Shown: positions 46,555 through 58,362, counted from the first letter of the stretch. The stretch is DNA of 64,000 nt from Adiantum capillus-veneris (GCA_014529385.2 CM043944.1:81522384-81586383), one strand, 5' to 3'. Notes: generated by a model not told the origin, from the letters alone. Numbers and translations: made by a program.

Positions 46555-48497
46555 TGTGAGGTCCCCAACATCGAGAAGACTGGGGTGACTTGATAGATGG
46601 CCATCCTTTATTCTCAAGTTCCATTGATGACACCCTACTCCATTTCCATGAAATAGAGATACGAGGAACAAAAGAGAGGAAGTCCTCTATCCATAGTGAT
46701 TGTGGTTGTAAGGGTTATATGCCACATGCCAGGTTGATAAATAAAGGATTCCAATGAAAGTTATTTCCTATAACATAGGGATGAAATCCCGATGACATAT
46801 GTAGAATCCAGAAACAACGCCTTCTTTCCCACATTTAAGAGGCACTTCATAAACCCTGAATATGATATGAGACATAGTCTAAACTAACTAGTAATCTTGT
46901 AAAAAGGACCCGGCTGATTGGGTCCACCCGTCCTTCAACATAGATTTGTTACGATACTAGTCTCCCACTTCCACACCGCACTCATCCGTTATTCTTCTTT
47001 TTTTATTACTACCACGTTGTTTTACATATACAAACACTTCTCTTTTATTGATTTTAGGCACAAGTTCTTTTTTCCAACTTTTCAAACATCACCAAAACAA
47101 TTCTTTCTCAAACATGGTCTAATGAAGACAGTCCTATAATTCAACAAAAATGAATCTTTCAATTATGCTTAAAAGTTTGCCGCTACCCACGGACTTTCTC
47201 TGTCTAACCAACAGAGCCTTTGCAAAGGATTTACATATTCATTGACCGTGAAATACGCAAACTTTTCCAGCTTCTCTTTGCAAGGGAGAATATCGCTAAC
47301 TGCAAGGCATCTTGCTAACCGCAAGGTATCTTGCTAACTGCAAGAGACAAAAAGAGAGATGATAACCTTAGCTTATGCTGAGATAACCGTGGGATCACCT
47401 CGCTAATCGTGAGTTCCATCTAAAAAAAAGATAGTCTTTTAGCAATTATTTTTTTAAAGTGATTTCTCAAACATGATTAACAATTTTCTAATATCAAACA
47501 GAGAAAATTTATCAAACAGTAACAATAAATCAAATAATTCTTTTACTAGTCTATGAAATCATATGATTGTTTTTTATGATATAATCACATTTCTTGGATA
47601 GTTTAAGGGAATTCCTAGATTTGACCCACCGGCCATCATGTATAATGATGCAGAATTATAAATTCATCTTACCAGATTAGCAATACATTCGACTCCCTCT
47701 CGTGATTGAGGTTGGATGGCTTCATCTTCTTCTGTAGCCGATCCCTCCGCTTCAGCTACATTTGGAGTAGTTGATTCCTTCGTTTGCACCTTTCTTGGAG
47801 GTGGAGAGGCATGAGCGTCCTTCGAGCTTCGAGTCACTCGCTTTGGGGCCATCGTATTGCAAAAGATAAAGGGGAAAAGAGAGAAAGACAACTCAAGAAT
47901 TTGAGGGGCAGCATGAGGGCGATAGAGAAAGAGTTGGAGATGGAGATGGATTGAGGGTAAGAGCTTGAGGGAGAGAAGGTAACTCCGACATCAAGGCAAG
48001 AGAGCTTCCGCTTCTGAGAACTTGTGTGTGTGTTTTTGAAAGTGAAGGAAATCAAAAGCTAAGAATAGCAAAAAGTAGAGAGATAAGTTTGCACACGTTC
48101 GCGGTTCTATATTTTTAAAGAATAGACACGCATCTCGATGCACGATTTTGAGTCTCTAATTTTAGAAGAACCTTTGCTTCCAAGAAAAGAAGCTCTAAAC
48201 TTGACTCACTCCTCTTTCTTTTCTAAAAATACTTTTTCTTTCCTAAAAGTACTCCTCCTCTTCTAAAATTACTCTCTCTTTCCTAAAATTACTCCTTTTT
48301 TAAGGGTCACTTCTTATCTTTAGATACAATCTTGAGGCTTAAATTTTTCCATATCAACCTATTGTTTTCAAGTGAATAAGGGTCATGATTAATAGTTCTA
48401 GAGTCCAATTTTTTATCCGATCGTTCTGGTAGAACGCTCTATGACTTAACAAAATGTAAATGAAATAGTTTTTATTGAAAAATTTGGGTACATTACA
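46555..48497 (-). mobile_element. 3' LTR of the minus-strand chromovirus (1,943 bp)
   Basis: On the minus strand it starts TGTAATGTACCC at 48,497 after the polypurine tract and ends ...CACA at 46,555, both fixed by comparison with the upstream LTR (53,034 on). The strand carries CTAACCGCAAG-like short repeats (47,270-47,420) shared with the other copy (62,500-62,660). Confidence 0.88.
47664..47852 (-). CDS. Short basic ORF inside the LTR, candidate first coding exon
   Basis: From ATG at 47,852 the minus strand encodes MAPKRVTRSSKD, then Pro/Lys-rich PPPRKVQTKE and acidic AEAEGSATEEDEA, to ANLVR-stop; a donor-like CTG/GTAAGA lies at 47,672. The upstream LTR has the same start (MALKRVTRSSKD, from 63,091) with a frameshift, and its donor reads ATAAGA. 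A K-R-x-T-R-x-S start is also encoded in the LTR of the element nested in this one. Splicing to gag is my inference. Confidence 0.4.
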   Translation of the reverse strand: MAPKRVTRSSKDAHASPPPRKVQTKESTTPNVAEAEGSATEEDEAIQPQSREGVECIANLVR

Positions 48498-48509
48498 ATC
48501 TCCCCAACT
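48498..48509 (-). promoter_or_regulatory. Polypurine tract
   Basis: The minus strand reads AAGTTGGGGAGAT directly before the LTR start TGTAATG. The nested element has the closely similar AAGTTGGGGTGAT at 58,350-58,362. Confidence 0.8.
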
Positions 48510-48539
48510 TAGTGATTTGAAATGTCCTTATCTCAAGAA

Positions 48540-49240
48540 AAAGTGAGGATAGTCATTCTTTAGGGTGGCTTCATCTTCCCATGCTGCCACTGAACAAGGT
48601 GTTCTCTGAGAACTCTATTTCAAACAATCTTCTCTCGAGACTCCAAAATTCTAGAAGGTTGGAGCTTCAAGATGTTTTGAGTAGGCATGACAATTTGTTC
48701 ATCGTTGAGGAGGTGATCATCACTAGGAATAGAGGGTTTTAATAAGTTTACATGAAATACATCGTGGACTTTGATGTCAGCTAGCAAGTTTAACTTGTAA
48801 GCTTGGGTCCCTATACACCTGATCACTTTGTAAGGGTCACAATAATGTGGACTAAGCTTCTTGTACTTTCCAAGTGATAAGGTACTTCTCTTTGGATGAA
48901 TTCAAAGAAAAACCTTGTCACCTTCTTTGAATCTTCTTTCGGATCTCTTACTATCCGTATATTGATTTTGAGGATCCTGAGCTGCTTAAATATCCTTTCG
49001 GATGGCTTTTGTTTTATTTTTTCTAGCATCTTCTTTGACGCTTCAACTCTAATGATAGGGTCAGAAAAGTTGAATGGAGAGACACATTCTTGACCATACA
49101 AGGCACAAAATGGGGTCATACCAATGCTTTGATGCATTAGGCAAAATTTGGACTCACAAAGGGACCCTTTATGGAATTTGACTTTACCTCTCTCTGCCAA
49201 AACGGACGCATGGATAAATTTTTGCATACAAACTCCAAAG
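48540..49240 (-). pseudogene. Integrase C-terminus and chromodomain remnant
   Basis: From the 49,227 end: CLMHQSIGMTPFCALYGQEC, cut to GMTPFCALYGQECVSPF, then FSDPIIRVEASKKMLEKI. After a frameshift: YKLNLLADIKVHDVFHVNLLK, cut to KVHDVFHVNLLKPS. The end, in two frames, reads EHLVQW and WEDEATLKNDYPHFFLR-stop, the gypsy chromodomain tail. Homologous to 37,857-38,485 on the plus strand. Confidence 0.85.
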
Positions 49241-49613
49241 TTGGCGGAGGTTTGACAGTTAGAATGTCCTCTTCAAGATCTATCTACTGATATATAGCAC
49301 GCCATGAGATTCCTCATATTTTAGAAGATTTTTTTTTTGATTCACTTAGATTCCGACAGAGTTGTCACATCATAGGTGAATCAAAAAAAGAATCTTCTAA
49401 AATATGAAGAATCTCATGGCATGCTATATATCAGTAGTAGATAGAGCTTGAAGAGGACATTCTAACTATCAAACCTCTGCCAACGGAGTTTGTTTGCAAA
49501 AATTTATCCATGCACCCGTTTTGGTAGAGAGAGGTAAAGTCAAACTCCTTAAAGGGCCCCTTTGTGAGTCCAAATTTTGCCTAATGATAAGAAGCATTGT
49601 AAGCATACCACCT
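49117..49613. repeat. Inverted duplication (hairpin) inside integrase
   Basis: Arm 1 (about 49,117-49,346) and arm 2 (about 49,374-49,613) are reverse complements along about 230 bases, around a spacer of about 27 bases. Paired landmarks: CCTCATATTTTAGAAGATT with the complement near 49,395-49,410; GGCAAAATTTGGAC at 49,140 with GTCCAAATTTTGCC near 49,568-49,581. The arms differ by scattered substitutions and small indels. Confidence 0.9.
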
Positions 49614-49694
49614 AAAGGTAAACATTAAATCCATCATTTACGCTCTCTACAACAAAAAATAAGCTCTAAGAATATCTCCAATGACTTAGTTGAT

Positions 49695-49866
49695 TCATTC
49701 TATTTGACCATCTGATTGAGGATGGTATGTAGTACTAAAGTTTAATTCTATTCCAATTGCCTTGAAGAGTGAGGTCCAAAAGTTTGAAGTGAACTTCACA
49801 TCTCGATTGCTTACAATCCGTTTGGGCAATCCATGCAATCTAAAAATCTCTTTAACAATAGTTCTG
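49695..49866 (-). pseudogene. Integrase core, second half
   Basis: IVKEIFRLHGLPKRIVSNRD, then KFTSNFWTSLFKAIGIELNF and TTYHPQSDGQIE: the second catalytic Asp (SNRD) and third Glu (GQIE). It is cut from the first half by the insertion at about 49,868-51,085. Confidence 0.92.
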
Positions 49867-49867
49867 T

Positions 49868-51085
49868 AATCGGACACTCAAATGTCCTAAGACACTATAG
49901 TGCCTTGTTTTTCTAGCAACTTGTCATAATTATTCGATGAATCTAGAAAAAACATTCATAGCTCATGTTCATATCTTAGGCCAGCTATGAGGTGAAGAAC
50001 ATAGCCAAATTTTACTTTTGCCAAAATTAATACCAAATTAAGATTAAAATGATAAGTTTTAAGATGAAAAGATCATAGAAATTTAGTGTTGTTTTAACAA
50101 AATTTTCATAAATTGAATATAACATCTCATCAAAATAAGATTTTGCATAGATTTCAAGGTGTATGGATAAGAAAAAACTTATTATAGCAAGAAATTGAGC
50201 TTCATAACTTAGTTATGAGACTAGATTTTTGTTATAATCAAGAGACCAAAATCTTGAAAATGCTCACAAAGAGGAAAATTTTGATCTTTCAAGGCCTCTT
50301 TCATTAACATGATGAGGTTATGGGACAAAACCTAAGGTGTATAATGTATCTATAGGTCAATATTGATCAACTAAGCATTTCTCAAGGGTTTAAACTCATA
50401 AGAATCTTGTAATTTACACTCATTTAAAAAAAATTGTAGTGTGTAATTTCTTCCAAAAAAAAACATTGCTATGAAAAATTAATCAAAGTGTATATATAAA
50501 TCTGTCAATAGTGTCCACATGAGGTCTTTGTATACAAATAAGTAAGATGAGTGGAAAAATCCAAAAGTGGACTTTATTTTAATGTTTATCTTTGATAAAT
50601 AAAAAATCATAATTACAACATGCGCAATTTTTTGGATATTCCATAAATCACCAAATGTGGCTTGCATAACCATTAAAAATTATCACCTTATGTAATGGAG
50701 TCATAGATCTAGTATATATGTATCCTAAGACATTGTAAATGTAGATGAACTAAATGTTTTTTGTGATCGTTGATTGAATTTGTGAACATTGCATATTTGA
50801 CCCACAAGACTTTCTATATTTAATTCTAGTCACAAAGGATTTCTTTCTCACATGACAATTGAAAAAATATCAAACACCATATATAAGTAGTTACCACGGA
50901 TTATTGCATGCACCCTGAGGTCATGATTAAAAGTGAGTAACTATAATTTCTATGAGTACTTTGAATAACATTTTATAAGCTTGCAAAAGCATTTCTTGAG
51001 ATGTGTTCTAGATTTCATGTACCATTTATTTAAATTCGCAAAAAAAGGACACAAATGTGTCCTTTTTGGTACCAAACTACTGCTA
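49868..51085. mobile_element. ~1.2 kb insertion splitting the integrase gene, type unknown
   Basis: The integrase reads ...TSDIARIFV down to about 51,085 and resumes at KEIFRLHG at about 49,868, so the sequence between is foreign. It is AT-rich with no recognisable ORF. Both ends carry short palindromes: GGACA-N6-TGTCC (49,872-49,887) and AAGACACTATAGTGCCTT (49,889-49,906) on the left; a 12-bp-arm hairpin containing GGACACA/TGTGTCC (51,042-51,067) on the right. I could not see a clear target duplication or terminal inverted repeat. Confidence 0.6.
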
Positions 51086-51540
51086 ACAAATATTCGTGCA
51101 ATATCGGAGGTGACAAGGTTGTCTTGATCGGTATGAGATGTGAAACCTTTGTGACTAGGTCAACAACTATCATAAGTGAATTATATCCTCCTTGTACCAG
51201 GTAATCCAGTAACAAAGTCCATACTAATACACTCCCACTTCATTTGGGGAATGTCCAATGGTTGAAGTTTATCGGTAAGTTTAACTCTCTCAGCTTTAAT
51301 CCTTTGGCATGTCAAGCATTGACGAACATAGCATAGAACATCTACCTTTTGCCCAGTCCAATAGAAAAGTTTATGTACGGCATTGAGAGTCTTTGCATAT
51401 CTTGGGTATCTTGAAGTAGGGCTATCATGGGCCTCAAATAAGATAGTCTTCTTTAAGTTAGGGTCCTTGGGTACACATAACCTATCTCTATAATAGAGAC
51501 AAGGTCCATCATGTGAGAAGTGTAACATTGAAGGTATATT
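51086..51540 (-). pseudogene. Integrase zinc domain and core, first half
   Basis: The frame 51,181-51,528 has the H-H-C-C zinc domain: FEAHDSPTSRYPRYAKT (first His), the VHKLFYW segment, then CYVRQCLTCQRIKAE (Cys pair), then PQMKWECISMDFVTGLP with the first catalytic Asp. A frameshift leads into SLMIVVDLVTKVSHLIPI and TSDIARIFV. It follows gag directly because protease, RT and RNase H are deleted. Confidence 0.92.
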
Positions 51541-51699
51541 CTTTTAATCCCCACATTGAACAAGGTTAAGCTACCTTTGATACTCTATATCAGATAATGC
51601 AACTTCCTTAATCTTTTCAATGATTGGGTTGTTGGGTATAGATATGATACTCTGCATTCCTACCTTGACCTCTTCCAAAGGCTTTGGTTGCTCTTCCTC

Positions 51700-52470
51700 A
51701 CCCTCTACCTCATCCACTATTATGTCCAAAAGGGTGGTATCTTTGATCTACTTCAGTTGTTGTTGTTGCTCTATTATTCAGACGTGGACATCTATTATGA
51801 TAATGTTCCAACTCTCCACATTCAAAGCATTGAACATCCAAGCGTGAAGGATTTTGAGCATTAGTAGCATAAGCTCTTTGTGGTTGTCCATTATTATTAG
51901 GAAGCCTTAGTAGATGTCTAACACCATTAAAACTTTGATTTTTTTTTACTCTCCTTCTAATCCCTTGCTCTTTCATTAAGGGCTTAGCTCATAGTAAAGC
52001 ATCTTGCACAGTAGTAGATTTCATGGCTTCTAATCGTGAGCTGATTGGTTCTCTTAAATCTTGATAGAAATGGGCTACCTGCTGCTCTATGGTCATTGGC
52101 GGAGCATAACACCTAAGCCTTACAAACTTTGAGTAGTATTCTTCCAAGGATAGTTTGTATTGTTTCAAGCTAAAGAACTCATTCAACTTCAATGCTTCAT
52201 AGGTAGGAGGTAAGTATCTTTTCTTTAAAGCTTATTTAATCTCCTACCAACTTAGGTAGTTCTCAACTACTCCCATGTCATGGCAATGTTGTTTCCACCA
52301 TAAATTGTAATTACTGGAGAGGTGAAACATGCCTAGCGTCGCTTGGTTTCCAAGTATGGTCTTTGCAGCCAAGAAGTAATCATCCATAGCTTTGATCCAT
52401 ACTTCTGCATCCTTCTCAATATCAGCACCCTCTCCTTTAAAATAAGGTCGTTGCATTTGTTTGAGCAATA
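51700..52470 (-). pseudogene. Chromovirus gag
   Basis: Three frames: 52,244-52,468 has MQRPYFKGEGADIEKDAEVW, cut to GEGADIEKDAEVWIKAMDDYF, matching WIERMDDYF in the plus-strand element; 51,989-52,192 has LSLEEYYSKFVRLRCYAPP and AHFYQDLREPI; 51,710-51,976 has a CCHC knuckle, CFECGELEHYHNRC, in which the usual Gly after Glu-x is Leu-Glu. Frameshifts divide them. The start codon is not certain. Confidence 0.85.
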
Positions 52471-53020
52471 CGTTCTTCTCCTAGATCTCCATATAGATAA
52501 TATCATTCTGAGGGTTTTCCATTATAGGAGTGATTTGAGGGTTCTCCTGAGTGTACACATATATTGATATTATATTCATAATAGCTCAAAACACTAAAGT
52601 ATTTTCTAGACTTAGACTTATCTAGTCCATTAAAGGTTCAACCACATGACTTTACCAGTCATGACTTATCTACTCTATTAAAACTTAATCACATGACTTA
52701 ACTAGTCATGATTATCTCAATCACATGATTTAACTAGTGATGAATTATTTAATCCACCAAAAAATTACTTACATGATTTAACCAGTCATACAATTTTTTT
52801 GAAGAAAAAGAAATCAATAATTTTATTCATAAAGATATCAAAATGTCATATAGGTATCTAGAAAAATCTTTTGATGAGAAAAATACAATAAAAGTTTCAA
52901 CCACAACTATGATACATATCAACTGACATGTCATGATACATTTGTGAGTTGGATAATGGGTATAGAAAACCATACACACGAGGAAGATTGAAGTAGCCAA
53001 TTAAGTCTTTTTAACCTACA
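52471..53020 (-). other. Leader of the minus-strand chromovirus
   Basis: Non-coding sequence between the primer-binding site and gag. It contains a run of three or four short imperfect direct repeats with the core CATGA(C/T)TTAACTAGTCATGA (52,650-52,790). Confidence 0.6.
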
Positions 53021-53031
53021 CTCTGATACCA
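53021..53031 (-). promoter_or_regulatory. Primer-binding site
   Basis: The minus strand reads TGGTATCAGAG, followed by T where the standard site has C, two bases from the LTR end. Confidence 0.9.
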
Positions 53032-53033
53032 AT

Positions 53034-53246
53034 TGTGATGTTCCCAACCCCAAGAAGATTGGGGCGACTTGATAGATGGACTTGCCTTATTCTCAAGCTC
53101 CCTTGATGACACCCTACTCCATTTCCACAAAGCAGAGATAGAAGCAACAAAAGAGAGGAAGTCCTCTATCCATAGTGATCGTGGTTGTAAGGGTCATACG
53201 CCACAAGCCAGGTCAATGAATCAATGATTCTAATGAAAGCTATTTG
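53034..53246 (-). mobile_element. 5' LTR of the minus-strand chromovirus, inner part
   Basis: Matches 46,555-46,766 closely (ACACCCTACTCCATTTCCA, GAGAGGAAGTCCTCTATCCA), then stops at the insertion of the nested element. The last five bases, ATTTG, are one copy of the target-site duplication. Confidence 0.92.
53242..53246. repeat. Target-site duplication, left copy (ATTTG)
   Basis: ATTTG here equals 62,045-62,049. The empty site in the other LTR reads GTTATTTCCTATAACATAG, matching the joined flanks with the duplication counted once. Confidence 0.9.
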
Positions 53247-54169
53247 TATAATGTTTGTAATTTTTAAAATCTTAAAGATTATATAACGCTTAATTAAATT
53301 GAAATGATTATTAAGAAAGCAATGTAGAATTGTTCGACCGTGGCAAATATTGGTATTTTTGAAACCGTAATCATTACTTTACTATCGCTAGAAGTTTTCA
53401 GAACTAAATTTCGATAAAAATTGACATAGTTATGGCCCCTAGTAGTTTATAGTGTTGATTAAATTAAGTAAATAAACTGTAAGGTTTTGGTAATCATTGT
53501 TGTAAAATAATTTTATCATAAAATCCCTAGATATTTACAGATATTTTCAAAATTAATCATGAAAAGGGTCAAAAAATATAGCAAGGTTGATTTGGTGCAT
53601 CTGGGGACTGTGTGGAGCAGTAATGAACCTACCCATGCTGCCTTGAAGTGCAAGTAATTGCCAGAAACAGCCTATGAGCCCTAAAAAGTTAGAAAAAGGT
53701 CCCCCCTCTTCACAATTGAGAACAGACTCGGAGTCCTGGCTATTTCTCTCTCACATAGAGAGAAACTCTACCCAAAAATCACTAGAGAGCAAACCTCTAG
53801 CTAATTATCCATGGTAAGTAGCCTAATCCCTTTTTAATTAGCAAAACTATGCTAATTTATCTATATTTTCTTAAGTAATCTATTGATTAAGAAGATTAAA
53901 CATATTTACACTCTATATTACTCTCTTAATTCTTAATATTTTGCTAATTACTTAGATTAAGATTAGGGATATTAACCTAGTTAATTGTTATGCCATATTT
54001 GGATTGAAATTAATCTTTTTTATCTTAAGTTAAAGATAATTATACTAATTAAACTTAGATTAGTATAAGATAATTATCAAAGCTGGACTAGACTATAAAG
54101 AAATTAAGAAAATTATCCCTTAGTTTTTGTAATTAATTATGCAAAAATAGCTATTTTTAATCAAAAAAC

Positions 54170-55950
54170 TGATGAAAAACCTACTTAATTAGCTCAAAAA
54201 TTCTTAAGTTAATTATCACAGTTAGAAAACACTCTTAAAAGCCGAGATAATTAGGCCATGCATAGATAATTAGTTCAACTAGTTAATTATGCTAAAATTG
54301 TCTCCTTTTAAGTATAAATTAAAGAGAAATTTTAGCTAAATTACTTAGATAATTATACAGTAATTATCAGAGCTAGAAAACACTGTTAGGAAGGTAGGAT
54401 AGTTCGGTCATGCATAGAAAGTTAGTTTAGATAATTAATTAGGCTAGAATTGTATGTTTTTAAGTATAAATTAAAGGAGGATATTAGCTAAATTACTTAG
54501 ATAATTGAACAATAATTATGAAGCTAGAAAAAATTGTTAGAAATCCAAGATAATTAGGCCATATATAGAAAATATTTTAGCAAATAATTAGGCTAAAATT
54601 GTTTGTTTTTAAGCATAAATTAAAGGGGTAAATTAGTTAAATTACTTAGATAATTATATAGTAACTATCAGATCTAGAAAACACTATTGGAAAGCTAGGA
54701 TAATTAGGTCATGCACAAAACATTATTTTAGCTATTTAATTAGTCCAAATTGTCTGTTTTGAAGTATAAATTGAACGGAAAAATTATCTACATTACTTAG
54801 ATAATTATCCAATAATTACCAAAGATGAAAAATAGCATTAGAAAGTTGGGATAATTATCTTAAATATAGATAATTAGTTTAACTACTTATTTTAGTTAAC
54901 ATTATCTGATTTTGACTATAAATTGAGAAGAGTAATTAGCTAATTAATTTATATAATTACATAGTAATTACCAAAGGTGAAAAACAACATTAAAAAGTTG
55001 AAATAATTATCTTAAGTATAAATAATTAGTTTAGCTAGGTATCTTAGCTAATATTGTCTAATTTTGACTCTAAATTGAGAAGAGAAATTAGTTTGATTAT
55101 CAGAGCTAGAATACACTGTTAAAAAGCTGGGATAGTTAGGTCATGCACCAAAAGTTAGTTTAGATAATTAATAAGGCTAGAATAGTCTATTTTTAAGCAT
55201 AAATTAAAGAAAAAAACTAGCTAGATTACTTAGATAATTAAACAATAATTGTCAGAGCTAGAAAACATTGTTAAAAAGCCAAGATAATTAGGCTATATAT
55301 AGAAAAATATTTTAGATAATTAATTAAGCTAAAATTATTTGTGTTTAAGCACAAATTGAAGGGGGGAATTAGTCAAAGTACTTCAATAATTATACAATAA
55401 TTATTAGAGCTAGAATAACCTTTTAATAAGTTGAGATAATTAGAACTTGCACAAAAAATTACTTTAGCTCATTAATTAGTCTAAAATTATTTGTTTTATA
55501 GTGTAATTTGAAGGGAGAAATTAACTAAACCACTTAGATAATTATACAATAATTACCAAAGACAAAAAACAACATTAGAAAGTTGGATAATTATCTTAAA
55601 TATAGATAATTAGTTTAGCTAAATATCTTAGTTAACATTGTCTGATTTTGACTAAATTGACAAGAGAAATTAGCTAATTAATTTACATAATCACATAGTA
55701 ATTAGTAGAGATAGAAAAGAGCGTTGTAGAGTTGAGATCATTATCTTAAGTATAGATAATTGGTTTAGCTAGTTATCTTAGCTAATATTATCTGATTTTG
55801 ACTAAAGATTGAGAAAAAAAATTATTTAGTTAATTTATATATTACATAGTAATTATCAAAGAAGAAAAATAGCATCAAGAAGTCAAGATAGTTATCTTAC
55901 AAATAGATGATTAGTTTAGCTAATATTATTTGATTTTGACTATAAATTAA
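54170..55950. repeat. ~150-bp diverged tandem array inside the 5' LTR
   Basis: About 12 units, each with a TTACTTAGATAATTAT-like block, a GAAAA(C/A)A(C/G)-like block, a TTAGG(C/T)CATG(C/T)A-like or TTATCTTAAGTATA-like block and a TTTTAAG or TTTTGACTATAAATT block. Extremely AT-rich. The unit length was judged from recurring landmarks near 54,280, 54,435, 54,585, 54,735 and 54,890. Confidence 0.8.
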
Positions 55951-57195
55951 ATGGGAGAATTGATAAAACAAATTAGAAGTTAGCAAGATAATTATCAAGG
56001 CTATAATACATCAAAATACACCTAGGATAAATATTCACAAGCAGATAAGTAATTCATAGATTACTAAACCCAAATTAGGGTATTTTTGAAGAGAAATTAA
56101 ATAGGGAAATTAGTGAAATAAGCTCGATAATTATGGGAGCACAATAATACTACTAGGAAGTTAAGAAAAAACTTATCTCACCTAGATATTTATCAAAGAT
56201 ATTTACTTAGTCCAAAAAATCCCTATTTTTAGGTAAAAGAAATAAGAGAGATTATTCCATTAATTCTCTAATTGATAAAGTATAATTTTATAAGGCTACC
56301 ATTATGGATTCAAAGAGGACCCGGGAAAATCCTTAGTCCGATGATGACGATACATCTCACAAGAGGACCAGGGCGTCCCATGACCATAAGGCTGGGCCTA
56401 GTAGTAGGCCTACAAAGGAGAATCTTCAGACGCCAGTTCAACAACACATGGCTAATCAATCCTAGGTGGATTTTTCCTTATTCAATTAAGTCTTTAAATA
56501 GTTGAAGTTCTTTTATAAGTTAACATTGCATAGGTAAGAAATAAGTAAGAATTAAAAAAAGGAGTAATTGGTCGCAAAACGGAAGGTAACTTCCAAGAAA
56601 CCAACGTGCATTGTTTGTAAATTAGAATTGAATTGTTTGGGTTAAACTGGTTGAATTAGGAAAAATATGTTTGATCATCCTTAAGACAGCTTGTGGCAAG
56701 ACACCTCCAACTCCTTGGTATGTTTTGATGAATAATGATGGCTTTCAAGCCATGGATAAGTCAGTTACTCCCATGAACAATTAGGTTTTACTTCTATGTC
56801 ATGTCTTGATGTTTCTACATAAGTTATGATACCGTATTTATCCTAGGGGAGCCGTCTGGTTGTATAGGCAATTGGTTTGGTGTATGGGCACCCCGAACCT
56901 TGGGTGGGGGTTTATCCACCCCGGATTGTGAACAAGGAATGGGTGTCGTTTTTCACCCTTAGGTGGTCTTGACACAAGAAGAGTATTGGTCATGGTTATT
57001 ATGGTCAATGTCTTTGAATTGATGGTACCCTGTCTTAAGTTTAAAGATGTTTGTTTGCTAAAAGAATGATTTTCAATGCTATCTCTTTAATACTTGATTG
57101 AAAGAATTACTGTGAGATGGAAAGTTTCAAAAAAATATTATTATTAATGTTAAAACAATGTGATAGTAATTAGAAAACAAAAGAATCATGTGTGA

Positions 57196-57465
57196 GTGCG
57201 GGGTGGTAAGTGGGGATTGACTAAGGTTGTCAATCATGGAAGGGTGGACCTGATTAGTCAGGTAACTATCTACCCTTGTGCACTAAAAAGGTTTAGAAAA
57301 CTTCTTCACTTGGAAGAGGAGTCCACCAACGGCTGTACCCTCACATATGTTAGGGGGAAAAAAGTGTTGGTGGTTGAGGATACCTTAGCCCAAATTGTGG
57401 AAGTTATAGGACTGAAAGACTTTTGGGACTTTGAATATGGTGTATATTTTCACTGCAAGACATGA
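57196..57465 (+). CDS. Conserved short ORF in the LTR 3' part, function unknown
   Basis: 89 residues beginning MRGGKWGLTKVVNHGRVDLI, with LEEESTNGCTLTYVRGKKVL and DTLAQIVEVIGLKDFWDF. The homologous frame in the other LTR (61,621-61,857) is 78 residues, keeps the same reading frame over most of its length despite many substitutions, and ends one residue earlier at DFWDF-stop. I do not recognise it. Conservation between two LTRs alone does not prove selection. Confidence 0.3.
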   Translation: MRGGKWGLTKVVNHGRVDLISQVTIYPCALKRFRKLLHLEEESTNGCTLTYVRGKKVLVVEDTLAQIVEVIGLKDFWDFEYGVYFHCKT

Positions 57466-57624
57466 CTAGGTCTTCTTCTAGGGATATAGACCCAAGCCAT
57501 TGTCAATGGTAAAGGTCTATTCCTTGGAATTTTCTTGTTTAGAGACTCTGATTTTTATTAGGCCTAGAGACCTGTCAAGGACCCCATCCCAATCTAGGTA
57601 TCGGCGGGTTGGGGACCTCTCAAG

Positions 57625-57636
57625 TGATATTAGATC
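57625..57636 (+). promoter_or_regulatory. Decayed primer-binding site
   Basis: TGATATTAGATC matches TGGTATCAGAGC at 9 of 12 bases, two bases after the LTR end. Two of the changes are G-to-A or C-to-T. Confidence 0.7.
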
Positions 57637-58349
57637 GTGTGTTAATTAAAGTCTTGGACCTAGGAAAAAGTTTAAGGTGTTAGGTTGAAATAAGTGATCT
57701 TTGCAATTAAAGAGGTATTTAACTGAAAAGAAGGAGAGAAAGAAAGAGAAAGAACTATCCCCATCTTTGCAGGAAGATGTCCATCAGGCTCATTGCAAAT
57801 TCATGGATTTCAATGTTAGGTTCATGAAGGGTTGTGTATCCCGACACTATTCAATGCAAAAAAGCGTGATGAAATGGCTATATAGGAGATTTTCTCCTTC
57901 TACTTGAAGGATCAAGTGGTCAGGATCTGGTGGAATTTTCTTCATTGATGCGGGAGAGTTAGAAGGTTTAGAACTAAATATGAAGAGATTGAAATGTGGA
58001 CCGAAGATCTTCAAGTGATTTAAGTATACTTTTTTATTGGGATACATGGATCTTTTATGAAATGGATTTAGCCTGGTTTTTAAGGTGATACAATTGGTTT
58101 GTAAAGGTTTTTAAGATGGGCTCAACACTGAGAGTTTCTCGGGGGAATTTGAGTAGCAAGTAATTAGTAAGAAATTGTGAAAACTCCAACCAGATTATAT
58201 CCTTGAAAATAGAAAGAACTCTTAGATTAATTAGTAACACTTGGTAAAGTGGAAGAGCTATTCCACTGAACACGCCACATGGGAGGACCAAGTATCACTT
58301 CTCAAAGATTATTTCAATTTTTGTTGAGATGAGGACATCTCAATTCCTT
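57637..58349 (+). pseudogene. Internal region: remnant of the chromovirus 3' coding end
   Basis: Only the last part is recognisable: about 58,240-58,330 reads VKWKSYSTEHATWEDQ, cut here to STEHATWEDQVSLL, and KDYFNFC-stop, a gypsy chromodomain tail as in the elements at 38.4 and 48.5 kb. The frame 57,701-57,907 (KKERKKEKELSPSLQ) is unrecognised. The remaining coding region of the ancestor is gone. Confidence 0.7.
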
Positions 58350-58362
58350 AAGTTGGGGTGAT
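58350..58362 (+). promoter_or_regulatory. Polypurine tract of the nested element
   Basis: AAGTTGGGGTGAT immediately before TGTAAGG, the start of the downstream LTR. Confidence 0.8.

Larger units (their letters stand above)
53247..57622 (+). mobile_element. 5' LTR of the nested element (4,376 bp)
   Basis: Starts TATAATGTTTG directly after the target duplication (the partner starts TGTAAGG, so the terminal TG has become TA) and ends ACCTCTCA. It holds a decayed core promoter (AGTTAGAAAAAGG near 53,689, versus a proper TATA box in the other LTR), a ~150-bp tandem array (about 54,170-55,950) and a short basic ORF with a stop at codon 11 (from 56,304). Confidence 0.88.
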
